A stretch of DNA of 64,000 nucleotides. Origin: Rheinheimera sp. EpRS3 (GTDB lineage Bacteria; Pseudomonadota; Gammaproteobacteria; Enterobacterales; Alteromonadaceae). The notes below the pieces were generated by a model. It searched no databases, was not told the origin of the DNA, and worked only from the letters and a program-made list of their open reading frames with translations. Below are positions 48,025-57,523 of the stretch, piece by piece (positions within the stretch are counted from its first letter, which is position 1; each line of letters starts with the position of its first letter). The stretch covers positions 372,001 to 436,000 of the forward strand of contig NZ_LNQS01000010.1 in assembly GCF_001513785.1 (NCBI RefSeq), in the 5' to 3' direction. A program made the translations under genes and the position numbers.

Positions 48025-48053
48025 TTGCAATCGATTGCAATATAGCCTATGTT
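48025..48053 (+). promoter_or_regulatory. Operator and promoter of the alpha-glucoside TonB receptor
   Basis: TTGCAATCGATTGCAA (48025-48040), identical to the site at 43649. Its first TTGCAA with TATGTT at 48048 (17-base spacer) gives a promoter overlapped by the operator, about 85 bases before the receptor start. Confidence 0.72.
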
Positions 48054-48138
48054 TAAATCCGCACGGCACTAGACTGACCAAAAAGTGATTAAAACAACAG
48101 CCGCTGTAATCATCGACAGGATAGCAGGAGAACAAAAA

Positions 48139-50406
48139 ATGGTAGCCAGACTCAACAAGATCAGTGCCGCTTTGGCGCTGGTATGCAGCATGCCCCTTAT
48201 CGCACAGACTAATACAGACGCCACAGCTCCAACTGAAAGCCAGGGTGAAATAGAACAAATTGTTGTTACCGGTAAAGCCAGCGGTATGTCTGGTTTTAAA
48301 GTTGATACCAGTTACGCCATTACGAACGTGTCGGCCGAAAACATCGGCCGGCTGGCACCGAAAAGCACCGCTGAATTATTTACCGTAGTGCCTGGCGTAT
48401 GGGCAGAAAGCTCAGGTGGTGTGGCAGGCGCTAATGTGTTTGTGCGCGGCTTTCCCAGCACAGGTGATGCGCCGTTTTTAACTATCCAGCTCAACGGCGC
48501 GCCAATTTTTCCGCCGCCAACTTTATCTTTTTTAGAAAACTCGTCGATTTTCCGCCTTGATGAAACCGTACATTTTATGGAAGCACTGCGTGGTGGTTCA
48601 ACGCCGGTGTTATCTAACGGCCAGCCGGGTTTAACCACTAACTTTCTGTTAAAAGAAGGCAGCGAAGTCACCGAAGGCCTGGTGAAGTTTTCTACCTCCA
48701 GCTATGGCCTGCGCCGGGTTGATGGCGTGGTTAGCGGTGAAATTGCTGACCGGCTGTATGTTATGGCTGGCGGCTATATCAGTAGCTCAGAAGGCCCGCG
48801 CGAAACCGGTTTTAACTCAGAAAAAGGCCATCAGTTTACCGTTAATGTGACCAAAGAGCTGGATAACGGCAGTATTAATGTATACACCCGCCAGACTGAC
48901 GACCACGGTGTATGGCACTTACCGGTAGCACTTAATGCACCGGGCGTAGATAACAACTACAGCCAGATTGGCCCGAACAACCGTTTAGGCAGCATTGCCT
49001 ATGGCCCGGATGGCGAAGAACAAAGCTATGACTTTGGCGACGGCCGCGGCTGGAACGGCGGCATTACCGGCGGTACCGTCGACTTGGACCTCACCGATAG
49101 CTGGCGGTTAATGTACCGCTTTAGCCATATTGAAGGAGAAGCCAATACCTTTGGCCTGGTGCCGGAAGGCGGCGCCACTACGCTGGGTAACGTAGAGGGC
49201 ATTAATGGCCCGGTAACAGGCGTTACCAGTGGCGACACTTACGATAACGATACCGTGGTACAACAAATTGGCCGCTGGGTGGTGTTAAAAGATATTGAAG
49301 CTTTTACCAATGACTTATCTTTCAGCAAAACTACCGACAATGCTGTATTTACGCTGGGTTATTACGCCACCAACTTCTCGGTACAGGATTGGTGGTCTAT
49401 CGGTAACCAATCCTGGTTTGTGGTAGAAAAAGGCGGCGAAGAACTAAGTGGCATTGATTGTAACGATACACTGGCCAGTTGTAGCTGGAACTACGATATC
49501 GATGCCACCGGCGACGGCGATACCAGTGCCTTTTATGCCGCGGTAGAGTATCAGCTAAACGAACAATGGCGGGTTGATGTGGGTGCCCGGCGCGAAAACC
49601 ACAAAATTACCTATGTGGTAGATGAAGGCTTAACCGGCGATATCAGCAAAGCGGTAGATTACGACGAAAGCAAAACCGCCTGGACCGCCGGCGTTAACTG
49701 GATGTGGCAGCGCAATATGGGTATGTTTGCCCGCGTCAATAAAGGCAATAAAATGCCATTTTTTGATGACTTCCGCGACAACTGGGGCGCTTTTGAAAGC
49801 GGTGACAAGCTGATTAAAGAAGTTACCCAGTATGAGCTGGGTTATAAATGGGCCGAGCAGAATTACAGCATGTACCTGACAGCCTTTTACAACGAAGTCG
49901 ACGGCGAGCTGTTTGTATCCCGCCCTGGTGCACCGGCCGAAGTGCTGACCACTGAAGCCATGGGTATTGAGTTTGACGCCAACTACCGTGCAGATAACGG
50001 CTTTGCGGTAAATTTGAATGCCACCGTGCAGGACACCGAAATTACCAACCACCCTGATCCATTGGTAGTGGGTAATCAGGCCATCCGCCAGCCGGACTGG
50101 ATGCTGCGGATAACGCCAAGCTATGGCTTCGATGTGGCTGATATGTATGCTACGGTATACGGCACTTTATCATCAGTGGCGGATCGCTACGGTGATAATG
50201 CCAATAGCGTGAAACTGGATGGTTACAGCAAAATCGATCTGGGCGTACAGCTGGATATTACCCAACAGCTAAAAGCACAGTTATCAGTGGCTAACCTGAC
50301 TGATAAAGACGGTATTACCGAAGGCGATCCGCGCAGTGCCGGCAGCCCGAACGGCCGCTATATTATGCCGCGCAGTATCGATTTTAGTATCAGCTATACC
50401 TTTTAA
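48139..50406 (+). CDS. TonB-dependent receptor, alpha-glucoside locus
   Basis: 755 residues from the ATG at 48139, which has AGGAG eight bases upstream; an in-frame ATG at 48085 gives no signal peptide at its N-terminus. Signal peptide to about PLIAQ, TonB-box-like EQIVVTG near 45, plug with NVFVRGFPSTGDAPFLTIQL and MEALRGGSTPVLSNGQPGL, barrel ending RSIDFSISYTF. The upstream operator ties it to the GH65 pathway, so it likely brings maltose-, trehalose- or kojibiose-like sugars through the outer membrane. The plug differs from classical MalA-type receptors; specificity is inferred. Confidence 0.92.
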   Translation: MVARLNKISAALALVCSMPLIAQTNTDATAPTESQGEIEQIVVTGKASGMSGFKVDTSYAITNVSAENIGRLAPKSTAELFTVVPGVWAESSGGVAGANVFVRGFPSTGDAPFLTIQLNGAPIFPPPTLSFLENSSIFRLDETVHFMEALRGGSTPVLSNGQPGLTTNFLLKEGSEVTEGLVKFSTSSYGLRRVDGVVSGEIADRLYVMAGGYISSSEGPRETGFNSEKGHQFTVNVTKELDNGSINVYTRQTDDHGVWHLPVALNAPGVDNNYSQIGPNNRLGSIAYGPDGEEQSYDFGDGRGWNGGITGGTVDLDLTDSWRLMYRFSHIEGEANTFGLVPEGGATTLGNVEGINGPVTGVTSGDTYDNDTVVQQIGRWVVLKDIEAFTNDLSFSKTTDNAVFTLGYYATNFSVQDWWSIGNQSWFVVEKGGEELSGIDCNDTLASCSWNYDIDATGDGDTSAFYAAVEYQLNEQWRVDVGARRENHKITYVVDEGLTGDISKAVDYDESKTAWTAGVNWMWQRNMGMFARVNKGNKMPFFDDFRDNWGAFESGDKLIKEVTQYELGYKWAEQNYSMYLTAFYNEVDGELFVSRPGAPAEVLTTEAMGIEFDANYRADNGFAVNLNATVQDTEITNHPDPLVVGNQAIRQPDWMLRITPSYGFDVADMYATVYGTLSSVADRYGDNANSVKLDGYSKIDLGVQLDITQQLKAQLSVANLTDKDGITEGDPRSAGSPNGRYIMPRSIDFSISYTF

Positions 50407-50433
50407 CATCCACTCCCTTGTTTCACCCGTATT

Positions 50434-50463
50434 GCCTCCGCTTAGTGCGGAGGCTTTTTTTTT
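50434..50463 (+). terminator. Strong Rho-independent terminator before uvrA
   Basis: Stem GCCTCCGC/GCGGAGGC with a four-base loop is followed by a run of nine T, 28 bases after the receptor stop. Confidence 0.92.
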
Positions 50464-50525
50464 GCCCCACATAGTGTATATTTGTACAGCTTTAATGCCT
50501 TCACTGCTGATAACCGGAAACCACA

Positions 50526-53348
50526 ATGGATAAAATCGATATTCGCGGGGCCCGTACCCATAATCTGAAAAATATTTCGCTGACCATTCCGCGCGATAAG
50601 TTAATTGTGATCACCGGGTTATCCGGTTCCGGCAAATCGTCGCTGGCGTTTGATACGCTGTATGCCGAAGGCCAGCGCCGTTATGTCGAGTCGTTATCTG
50701 CTTACGCGCGGCAGTTTTTAAGTTTGATGGAAAAGCCCGATGTTGATCATATCGAAGGTTTATCACCGGCCATTTCAATCGAGCAAAAGTCCACTTCGCA
50801 TAACCCGCGTTCTACTGTCGGCACCATTACCGAAATCTATGACTACCTGCGTTTATTGTTTGCCCGCGTGGGTGAGCCACGTTGCCCCACGCACGATTTA
50901 CCGCTGGCAGCGCAAACCATCAGCGAGATGGTGGATAAAGTTACCGCCTTCCCGGAAGGCACCAAATTAATGGTGTTAGCGCCGGTGGTGCAGGAGCGCA
51001 AAGGCGAACACGTAAAAACACTGGAAACCTTAGCTGCCCAGGGCTATATCCGTGCCCGGATCGACGGCGAAGTCTGTGATTTATCCGACCCGCCAACGCT
51101 GGATTTACACAAGAAGCACACCATTGAAGTAGTGATCGACCGCATTAAAGTGCGCGATGACGTAAAAACGCGTTTAGCCGAATCATTTGAAACCGCGCTG
51201 GCGTTATCCGGCGGTGTGGCTAAAGTCGCTTTGATGGACGAGCCAAACGCCGCAGAGCTGGTGTTCTCGGCCAATTTTGCCTGCCCCAGCTGCGGCTATT
51301 CGATGGTGGAACTGGAGCCGCGCTTGTTTTCATTTAACAACCCGGCCGGCGCCTGCCCAACGTGTGACGGCCTGGGTATGAAGCAGTACTTTGACCGCAA
51401 TAAAGTCATTGTCAGCGACGAGCTCAGCCTGGCCGGCGGCGCTATACGGGGTTGGGACAAACGCAACTTCTATTATTTCCAGATGCTGAAATCGCTGGCC
51501 GAGCACTATGGCTTTGCACTGGATGTACCCTTTAACAGCCTGACCAAGCCCCAGCAAGACGCCATTTTACAAGGCAGCGGCAAAACAGTAATAGATTTTA
51601 AATACCTGAATGATCGCGGCGATATCGTGCAACGCAGCCACCCGTTTGAAGGCATTTTGCCAAATATGGAGCGGCGCTACCGCGAAACCGAATCAAACTC
51701 GGTGCGTGAAGAGTTAAGCAAGTATCTGGCACATCAGGCCTGCCCAAGCTGCAACGGCACCCGCTTACGCGAAGAAGCCCGCCATGTGTTTATCGGCCAG
51801 ACTAATCTGCCGCAAATCGTCGAGCTGTCGATTGGCGATTGCATGGCATTTTTCCAGCAACTGGCCCTTACCGGCCAGCGCGCACAAATTGCCGAAAAAG
51901 TATTAAAAGAAATTCAGGACCGCCTGAGCTTTCTGGTTAACGTGGGCCTTAACTATCTTAACCTGTCGCGCAGCGCAGAAACCTTATCCGGCGGCGAAGC
52001 GCAGCGCATCCGCTTAGCCAGCCAGATTGGCGCTGGCCTGGTTGGCGTAATGTATGTACTGGATGAACCTTCTATTGGTTTGCACCAGCGCGATAATGAC
52101 CGTCTGCTTGGCACACTGCGCCACCTGCGCGATTTGGGTAATACCGTGATCGTGGTCGAACACGATGAAGATGCCGTGCGCATGGCAGACCATATTATCG
52201 ATATCGGCCCGGGCGCCGGTGTACACGGCGGCCATATCGTGGCCCAGGGCACACTGGAGCAGGTTATGGCAGCGCCAGATTCCTTAACCGGCCAGTATTT
52301 ATCCGGTACGCGCAAAATAGAGGTACCGAAAAAACGCCATAAACCGGGCAAAAAATGGTTAGAAGTAGTAGGCGCAACCGGTAATAACTTAAAAAATGTT
52401 GACCTTGCCATTCCGTTTGGCCTGATGACCTGCATCACCGGCGTGTCCGGCTCGGGTAAATCTACCCTGATCAACGACACGCTGTTTCGGGTAGCGCACC
52501 GGGTACTGAACAAAGGCGAGGGTGACGACCCGGCGGCGCATCGCGAAATTAAAGGCCTGGATCACTTTGATAAGGTTATCGATATTGATCAGAGCCCAAT
52601 CGGCCGTACACCACGCTCTAATGCCGCTACCTACACCGGTATTTTTACCGCCGTGCGCGAGCTGTTTGCCGGTACTCAGGAATCACGCTCACGCGGTTAT
52701 CAGGTCGGCCGTTTCAGCTTTAACGTTAAAGGCGGCCGCTGCGAAGCTTGTCAGGGCGATGGCGTTATTAAGGTAGAAATGCACTTTTTACCCGATGTTT
52801 ACGTGCCGTGCGATGTCTGTAAAGGCAAACGCTACAACCGCGAAACGCTGGAGATTAAATACAAAGGCAAAAATATCCACGAAGTGCTGGATATGACAGT
52901 CGAAGACGCTCTGGCTTACTTTGAAGCCATACCGGCAATTAACCGCAAGCTACAAACGCTGATGGACGTTGGCTTAAGCTATATCAAACTGGGGCAATCC
53001 GCCACCACGCTGTCGGGTGGTGAAGCGCAACGGGTAAAACTGGCGCGTGAGCTAAGTAAACGTGATACCGGTAAAACGCTGTATATTCTGGATGAACCCA
53101 CCACTGGCCTGCATTTTTACGATATTCAGCAACTGCTGAACGTACTGCACCGGCTGCGTGACCACGGCAACACCATAGTAGTGATCGAGCATAATCTGGA
53201 CGTGATAAAAACCGCCGACTGGATAGTAGACTTAGGCCCCGAAGGCGGTAGCGGCGGCGGCGAAATACTGATCGCCGGTACGCCAGAGCAAGTTGGCGAC
53301 TGTGAAAAATCCTACACCGGGCATTACTTAAAGCCGTTGTTAAATTAG
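50526..53348 (+). CDS. uvrA: Excinuclease ABC subunit A
   Basis: 940 residues, full length. Damage-recognition ATPase of nucleotide excision repair. Two ABC modules: Walker [15 protein letters not shown] near 31 and [14 protein letters not shown] near 640, signature [13 protein letters not shown] and [13 protein letters not shown]. Zinc fingers CPSC...CPTC (near 253-283) and CEAC...CDVC (near 740-766). Nothing odd seen. It faces the same way as the XRE gene, 13 bases downstream. Confidence 0.98.
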   Translation: MDKIDIRGARTHNLKNISLTIPRDKLIVITGLSGSGKSSLAFDTLYAEGQRRYVESLSAYARQFLSLMEKPDVDHIEGLSPAISIEQKSTSHNPRSTVGTITEIYDYLRLLFARVGEPRCPTHDLPLAAQTISEMVDKVTAFPEGTKLMVLAPVVQERKGEHVKTLETLAAQGYIRARIDGEVCDLSDPPTLDLHKKHTIEVVIDRIKVRDDVKTRLAESFETALALSGGVAKVALMDEPNAAELVFSANFACPSCGYSMVELEPRLFSFNNPAGACPTCDGLGMKQYFDRNKVIVSDELSLAGGAIRGWDKRNFYYFQMLKSLAEHYGFALDVPFNSLTKPQQDAILQGSGKTVIDFKYLNDRGDIVQRSHPFEGILPNMERRYRETESNSVREELSKYLAHQACPSCNGTRLREEARHVFIGQTNLPQIVELSIGDCMAFFQQLALTGQRAQIAEKVLKEIQDRLSFLVNVGLNYLNLSRSAETLSGGEAQRIRLASQIGAGLVGVMYVLDEPSIGLHQRDNDRLLGTLRHLRDLGNTVIVVEHDEDAVRMADHIIDIGPGAGVHGGHIVAQGTLEQVMAAPDSLTGQYLSGTRKIEVPKKRHKPGKKWLEVVGATGNNLKNVDLAIPFGLMTCITGVSGSGKSTLINDTLFRVAHRVLNKGEGDDPAAHREIKGLDHFDKVIDIDQSPIGRTPRSNAATYTGIFTAVRELFAGTQESRSRGYQVGRFSFNVKGGRCEACQGDGVIKVEMHFLPDVYVPCDVCKGKRYNRETLEIKYKGKNIHEVLDMTVEDALAYFEAIPAINRKLQTLMDVGLSYIKLGQSATTLSGGEAQRVKLARELSKRDTGKTLYILDEPTTGLHFYDIQQLLNVLHRLRDHGNTIVVIEHNLDVIKTADWIVDLGPEGGSGGGEILIAGTPEQVGDCEKSYTGHYLKPLLN

Positions 53349-53361
53349 TAGAGCAAAAATT

Positions 53362-53652
53362 ATGAGTCTGCAAAAGTTTAAGCAACGCGCTTTAGCCAAC
53401 CCGGAAGTTAAAGCTGAGTATGAACTACTGGAAAGTGAATTTGCCTTTATTGACCAGCTACTGTCTATGCGCACTCAGGCTGGACTTACCCAGGCGCAGG
53501 TCGCGGAGAAAATGCAAACTCAGAAAAGCAATATCAGCCGTTTAGAACGGGGCAACGCTAACCCCAGTTGGTCTACGTTACTAAAGTATGCACATGCCTG
53601 CGGCTTTGAGTTGACCATTAAGCCGCTAAAAACCCAAAGCCACAATCACTAA
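53362..53652 (+). CDS. XRE-family HTH regulator, solitary antitoxin-like
   Basis: 96 residues. A helix-turn-helix of the Cro/CI kind (RTQAGLTQAQVAEKMQTQKS followed by NISRLERGNANPSWSTLLKY) after an N-terminal helical part that resembles HigA-like antitoxins. No RelE/HigB-type toxin gene is adjacent: uvrA ends 13 bases upstream and the next gene is on the other strand. AGAGCAAAAA before the ATG is a weak ribosome-binding site. A solitary regulator is the safest reading. Confidence 0.8.
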   Translation: MSLQKFKQRALANPEVKAEYELLESEFAFIDQLLSMRTQAGLTQAQVAEKMQTQKSNISRLERGNANPSWSTLLKYAHACGFELTIKPLKTQSHNH

Positions 53653-53667
53653 ACTTAAAACATGGCT

Positions 53668-54129
53668 CTACAACCAGCGCCTTACCTGCGTAGTGTAGGA
53701 TTGATACTCAGCGCCAAACTTATGCAGCAAGTGCCGCTCTTCCGGCGCTATCTGAAACCGGTTCATATACAGCACAAACAGCGGCAGCAAAATAAAAGCT
53801 ACCGCATTCATCAGGTAACAGGCCAGTGCCGTCAGTAGCAGTAAAAAGCCTAAATACATAGGGTTGCGGCTGTAACGGTAAATACCCCGCGCCACCAGGC
53901 TGGAAGTTTGCTGCGGCACGCGTGGGTCTACCGTGGTATTGGCGCGGCGAAATGCCAATACGCCTGACAGGGCAACCACAACACCAGCACCTGCAAAACC
54001 GATGGTCAATACCAGTCGCCAACCCACAGGCAAAGCCAAAGGCGGTGCCAGCTGCGCCAGTAGCCACATCGCTAAGGCAAACAGTGCGACCAAAACAAGC
54101 GGCGGAATTTTAAGTTCAAGGGCCTGCAT
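53668..54129 (-). CDS. Isoprenylcysteine/phospholipid methyltransferase-like membrane protein
   Basis: 153 residues, four or five membrane segments (about 9-30, 37-60, 88-120). The C-terminal half carries RGIYRYSRNPMYLGFLLL, then EERHLLHKFGAEYQSYTTQV, the conserved pattern of the ICMT/PEMT family of membrane SAM-dependent methyltransferases. The bacterial substrate is unknown. Converges closely with the XRE gene and is 14 bases from the DUF4143 gene on the same strand. Confidence 0.85.
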   Translation of the reverse strand: MQALELKIPPLVLVALFALAMWLLAQLAPPLALPVGWRLVLTIGFAGAGVVVALSGVLAFRRANTTVDPRVPQQTSSLVARGIYRYSRNPMYLGFLLLLTALACYLMNAVAFILLPLFVLYMNRFQIAPEERHLLHKFGAEYQSYTTQVRRWL

Positions 54130-54143
54130 AAATCCGTCCTGTT

Positions 54144-55472
54144 TTATGCTAACGACAACAGGTGTTTGCGTACAGCATGAGCGGTGTAATACAGCGGATA
54201 AACCAGATGTTGCTGTTCCAGCGGCGACGAGCCCTGAGTACCGGTCAGTTTAATGGTTTTAACGGGGTTGCACTTTTCAATATAAGACTGCAGTGACCTG
54301 GCCTTGGTACGCTTACCGCTTTTTACTTCCAGCGGTATGATGTTGCCGGCGCTATCAGCCAGAATAAATTCTATCTCAGCCCGGGCATCGCCCCACGAAA
54401 AAGTAGGATCAACGCCAAGGGCAGCCAGCTCCTGCTGGACAAAATTTTCTGCTATATAACCCTTGTAGTCATAATTTTGCTGCTTAATCTCAAGATAGCT
54501 GACCCCCAGCATATGGTTAAGTAAGCCAACATCAAACAAAAACAGCTTAACCATATTATCTTTTTTATAGGCAGCTAACGGGCTGCGCGGTGTGCCTTCG
54601 ACAGGATAGTTCTTTAAGATCAGCCGGCACTTCTCCAGCCAGACAATACCGCTTTCCAGCTCCTGATAACGCGATTTGCGCTCATGCACCTGTTTAAACT
54701 TAAAGCGTTTAACCGACTCGTCCAATACGGCCGCAAGCTGAGCCGGCACGGCAGTAAACACAGATTCAATCAGGCCGGCATCAACCTTACCGGAATATTT
54801 ACCAAAATCCCGCACATAACCGGCCAGCAAATCGGCATGCACCTGTGATACCGCTTTTACCCGCTCAAGAATGCTTTGTTCAGCCAGCTTAAACCACAGA
54901 CTGACGGCTTCCGGCATACCGCCGGTAAAGTAATAATCTGTCAGCTTATCAAACAATTTAGTGTGGGCGGCAGCTGAGTTTTGCCCGGCATCATAAGCGT
55001 TTAACAGCACGGCCTCGCCAGAGGCCAGTAAGAACTCGCGGAAGGTTAACGGCCGTAAATTGTATTGCTCAACCTTGCCTACCGGGAAGGTATTCAGCAA
55101 GCCGATATTAGAGCCACTGGCAGCAATAAAAGCCTGCGGGGTTTGCTCGGCAAAGTACTTTAATGCCGTTACCGCACGGGGGCATTCACCAATTTCATCG
55201 AGGATCAGCAGGTCGGTTTCAATATTAAAACGCTGCCCTGTTAATAGCTCGATATTGCTCAGCACATCGCCTGGGGCTAACGAGCTGGCAAAGGCGTCCT
55301 GCATTTGTGGCGACTCAAGAAAATCAATCCGTAGCACCTGCGAAAACTGCTGGCCCAATAGCACTTGCAGTAAATAGGTTTTACCGGTTTGCCTGGCACC
55401 ATCAATCAGCAGGGGTTTACGCTCAGGTTTCGCCTTCCAGCTAAGCAGTTCTGTCAATAACCCGCGTTCCAT
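54144..55472 (-). CDS. AAA ATPase with DUF4143 domain
   Basis: 442 residues. Walker A DGARQTGKTYLL near 24-35, Walker B LLILDEIGE near 88-96, then the DUF4143 domain from about 200 with a nuclease-like end (FSWGDARAEIEFILADSAG, IPLEVKSGKRTKARSL). The E-x-K arrangement resembles PD-(D/E)XK nucleases. Function of this widespread family is not established; it often travels in genomic islands. GGTGGTGTT precedes the ATG. Three GCGCATAAAA boxes with 32-base spacing lie just upstream. Confidence 0.87.
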   Translation of the reverse strand: MERGLLTELLSWKAKPERKPLLIDGARQTGKTYLLQVLLGQQFSQVLRIDFLESPQMQDAFASSLAPGDVLSNIELLTGQRFNIETDLLILDEIGECPRAVTALKYFAEQTPQAFIAASGSNIGLLNTFPVGKVEQYNLRPLTFREFLLASGEAVLLNAYDAGQNSAAAHTKLFDKLTDYYFTGGMPEAVSLWFKLAEQSILERVKAVSQVHADLLAGYVRDFGKYSGKVDAGLIESVFTAVPAQLAAVLDESVKRFKFKQVHERKSRYQELESGIVWLEKCRLILKNYPVEGTPRSPLAAYKKDNMVKLFLFDVGLLNHMLGVSYLEIKQQNYDYKGYIAENFVQQELAALGVDPTFSWGDARAEIEFILADSAGNIIPLEVKSGKRTKARSLQSYIEKCNPVKTIKLTGTQGSSPLEQQHLVYPLYYTAHAVRKHLLSLA

Positions 55473-55508
55473 AACACCACCTTAATGCAGTCACATTGCG
55501 CCGACATT

Positions 55509-55600
55509 ACACTTTTCTGCGCATAAAAACAAATTTAATCACACTTTTATGCGCATAAAAATGTTAAATTCCGCATTTTTTAGCGCATAAAAGTGCGGTA
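55509..55600. repeat. Three 32-bp-spaced palindromic boxes before the DUF4143 gene
   Basis: GCGCATAAAA occurs at 55519-55528, 55551-55560 and 55583-55592, exactly 32 bases apart, close to three helical turns. The middle copy is a perfect palindrome, TTTTATGCGCATAAAA (55545-55560); the first reads ACACTTTTCTGCGCATAAAAAC, and the third is flanked by CCGCATTTTT and AAAAGTGCGG arms. The array lies in the 156 bases between the HNH gene and the DUF4143 start, where the promoter of the latter must be. Probably a cooperative operator; the binding protein is unknown. Confidence 0.8.
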
Positions 55601-55628
55601 ATTGGCTTTGGTTTGGCAGTGGCTCCCA

Positions 55629-56384
55629 TCAAGTTCGCTGAAAAATGTGCTCGCGATGAAAGGCTAAAAACTGTGCTGCTGGGTAAAACTTTTCTGGCAG
55701 CGCTATAGGCCTGCCATGAAAACTAGCAATTGCCGTATTAAAAAACAGGTCATTTGTATCCGTGTTTTGGCTAGACACTACTACCCGATAATCCTCATCA
55801 ATGGTGATCACACCCAAATCGAAGGCTTTGTCATGCAATGCCGATAGCGCTAAACCATTATGCGGATTTAACCTGTTATGTTCGTCTTCACGCCACGGCA
55901 CTATATGGCTGGCTACCAATAATTTGGTGTTAGCTAAGCCACTAATACAGCAACGCTGATTGTAAGCACTTAACACCGCATCGCGAAAGAACTGCTGGCC
56001 AATTCGCACTTTCACTTCGGTTATTTTTGAGGTGGTTCGGTTGCTGGGCCCGTCGATGGCAGTTGGCAAGCTCGTTGCACAAAGTTCCTGCTCTGCTTGC
56101 GCCATCGCAATAGAAAAAGCTGCCCAATCTTGCTGCATTTCTTGCCACATTGCTTTATCAGCACTAGATGCACCGCTTAAACCCGAACGTCCCGTAGAGG
56201 TGATGGCAGGGTCTAAGCTGGCAATATTGGATAGCTTCATCGCCAACGCTGAAGGTGTGCGGCCAATCAAATTTGCATACTGAATAATTTCCGGATTACG
56301 CATATGAAAGCGGCCAAAAGGTAAGCGGCCATACAGGCTAAAAGCCACTAAACTTTGCTGCCTTGTCCAGCCTGATGACGCCAT
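55629..56384 (-). CDS. HNH endonuclease-domain protein
   Basis: 251 residues. The C-terminal half has an HNH-type core: RCCISGLANTKLLVASHIVP, REDEHNRLNPHNGLALSALH, then DKAFDLGVITIDEDYRVV, with the conserved Cys pair, His, Asn and His. Similar to the HNH_2-type domains of restriction-like proteins; the N-terminal ~120 residues (SLYGRLPFGRFHMRNPEIIQ) are typical of this nuclease group. Whether it acts as a Type IV-like defence nuclease is open. Minus strand, upstream of the DUF4143 gene. Confidence 0.84.
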   Translation of the reverse strand: MASSGWTRQQSLVAFSLYGRLPFGRFHMRNPEIIQYANLIGRTPSALAMKLSNIASLDPAITSTGRSGLSGASSADKAMWQEMQQDWAAFSIAMAQAEQELCATSLPTAIDGPSNRTTSKITEVKVRIGQQFFRDAVLSAYNQRCCISGLANTKLLVASHIVPWREDEHNRLNPHNGLALSALHDKAFDLGVITIDEDYRVVVSSQNTDTNDLFFNTAIASFHGRPIALPEKFYPAAQFLAFHREHIFQRT

Positions 56385-56449
56385 GCTCTATTCCGAAATG
56401 TCTGAATATTTGTATTTAAACAACATAATGTCACTGAAATCGTCAATAA

Positions 56450-56476
56450 AAAAGGGGCAACAACTGTTGCCCCAAA
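56450..56476 (-). terminator. Terminator of the barrel protein gene
   Basis: GGGGCAACA-ac-TGTTGCCCC, followed on the minus strand by a T-rich tract (ttttttattg), about 30 bases after the stop codon. Confidence 0.88.
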
Positions 56477-56502
56477 AACGCTAGTGTAGCTACCAAGGAA
56501 AT

Positions 56503-57294
56503 TTAGAACTGGCCGGTAACGCCTAAGCGGTAAACTTTATAGCCAGAGCTATCAGCGTTGCTGCCAAAACCTGCTTCTAATGCCCAGCTGCGGTTAAAGA
56601 AGTGCTTGGCTGTCAGGCCGTAATTGTCGACTTTGTCGTAAGATACGCCAACTGAGGTCATCTTGCTGAAATAGTAATCAGCGTCAACCGCCCAGCTTGA
56701 ACGGTCAAATTCCTCTTTCAGTGATGCACCTAAAGCAATAAAACGGTCAGCACCCAGGCTGGCGAAATATTTACTGCTGATACCATATTGGTCAAACTCA
56801 TCGTCGGTATGCGCAGTAAAACCAACATAGTCACTACCCTGCAGCTGGTGGTTGTAACTGGCAGAAAACAGATAAGAAGTGCTGCCTTCTTCAGGTTTTG
56901 CAGCTTGTGCGCGGACAATAAAATCTTTTGAAATCAGATAGCCAATACCAACAGATGTGGCATGGAAGCCAGCATTTTCAGTAAAGCGTGCAGAGAAAAC
57001 CAGATTGTTGTCAGCAAAATACTCACCGCCGACAGACCAGAAGTTTTCGTCATAAAAGCGGCTGAATGCTGCATTTACATTAGTAACTTTATTAATATAT
57101 TCAAACTGATCCAGCGGGCCTAAGGTTTGTTTTTTATCAAAGAAGTAAGTACCGTTTAAAGACCATAAATTCTCACTGTCTCCGCTGTAACGCTGATGAT
57201 ACGCTTCCAGGTCGGTGAATAACTGATACTCTTCTGCAGATACGGTTGCAGAAGCTGCCAGTGCGATAACAGGTAATACATACTTTAACGTCAT
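56503..57294 (-). CDS. Small outer-membrane beta-barrel (putative porin)
   Basis: 263 residues. Signal peptide ends about ATVSA/EEYQ. The mature part is a run of amphipathic beta strands with many Tyr and Phe and ends YRLGVTGQF, with C-terminal Phe as barrel-assembly signal. Resembles the putative porin family found in Alteromonadales and Vibrio (PF16956-like). Function unknown. Has its own terminator and promoter region. Confidence 0.8.
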   Translation of the reverse strand: MTLKYVLPVIALAASATVSAEEYQLFTDLEAYHQRYSGDSENLWSLNGTYFFDKKQTLGPLDQFEYINKVTNVNAAFSRFYDENFWSVGGEYFADNNLVFSARFTENAGFHATSVGIGYLISKDFIVRAQAAKPEEGSTSYLFSASYNHQLQGSDYVGFTAHTDDEFDQYGISSKYFASLGADRFIALGASLKEEFDRSSWAVDADYYFSKMTSVGVSYDKVDNYGLTAKHFFNRSWALEAGFGSNADSSGYKVYRLGVTGQF

Positions 57295-57461
57295 TGTTTT
57301 TATTCCCTAAGTTGGTAATTGCGGCGCGCATACTAACGGCAGGAAATACAAATGTAAAATACAAAAGCCATTTAAATTCACAAAATAAACCAACAGTTTA
57401 CTTTTTAAGCAATGCCGGAGATAAATCAGTCAAACTCATTACGATTCAGGCAGTAAAAAAA

Positions 57462-57493
57462 CAAAAGGCACAATTCAAAAGATTGCGCCTTTA
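57462..57493 (-). terminator. Terminator of the small lipoprotein gene
   Basis: AAAGGCGCAAT/ATTGTGCCTTT stem with one mismatch, followed on the minus strand by TTGTTTTTTT, about 30 bases after the stop codon. Confidence 0.8.
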
Positions 57494-57523
57494 TTGTTTC
57501 GCCAGTTGTTGCACAACATAGCT

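Noticed and set aside
51953..52513. Open frame of 186 codons opposite uvrA
   Set aside because: Antisense to highly conserved uvrA codons; composition is that of a shadow frame.
53362..53652. XRE protein as half of a toxin-antitoxin pair
   Set aside because: No small toxin frame lies next to it on the same strand; uvrA ends 13 bases upstream.
55509..55600. Regularly spaced repeats as a CRISPR array
   Set aside because: Only three copies, a short palindromic core rather than a 24-37 base repeat, AT-rich similar spacers and no cas genes.
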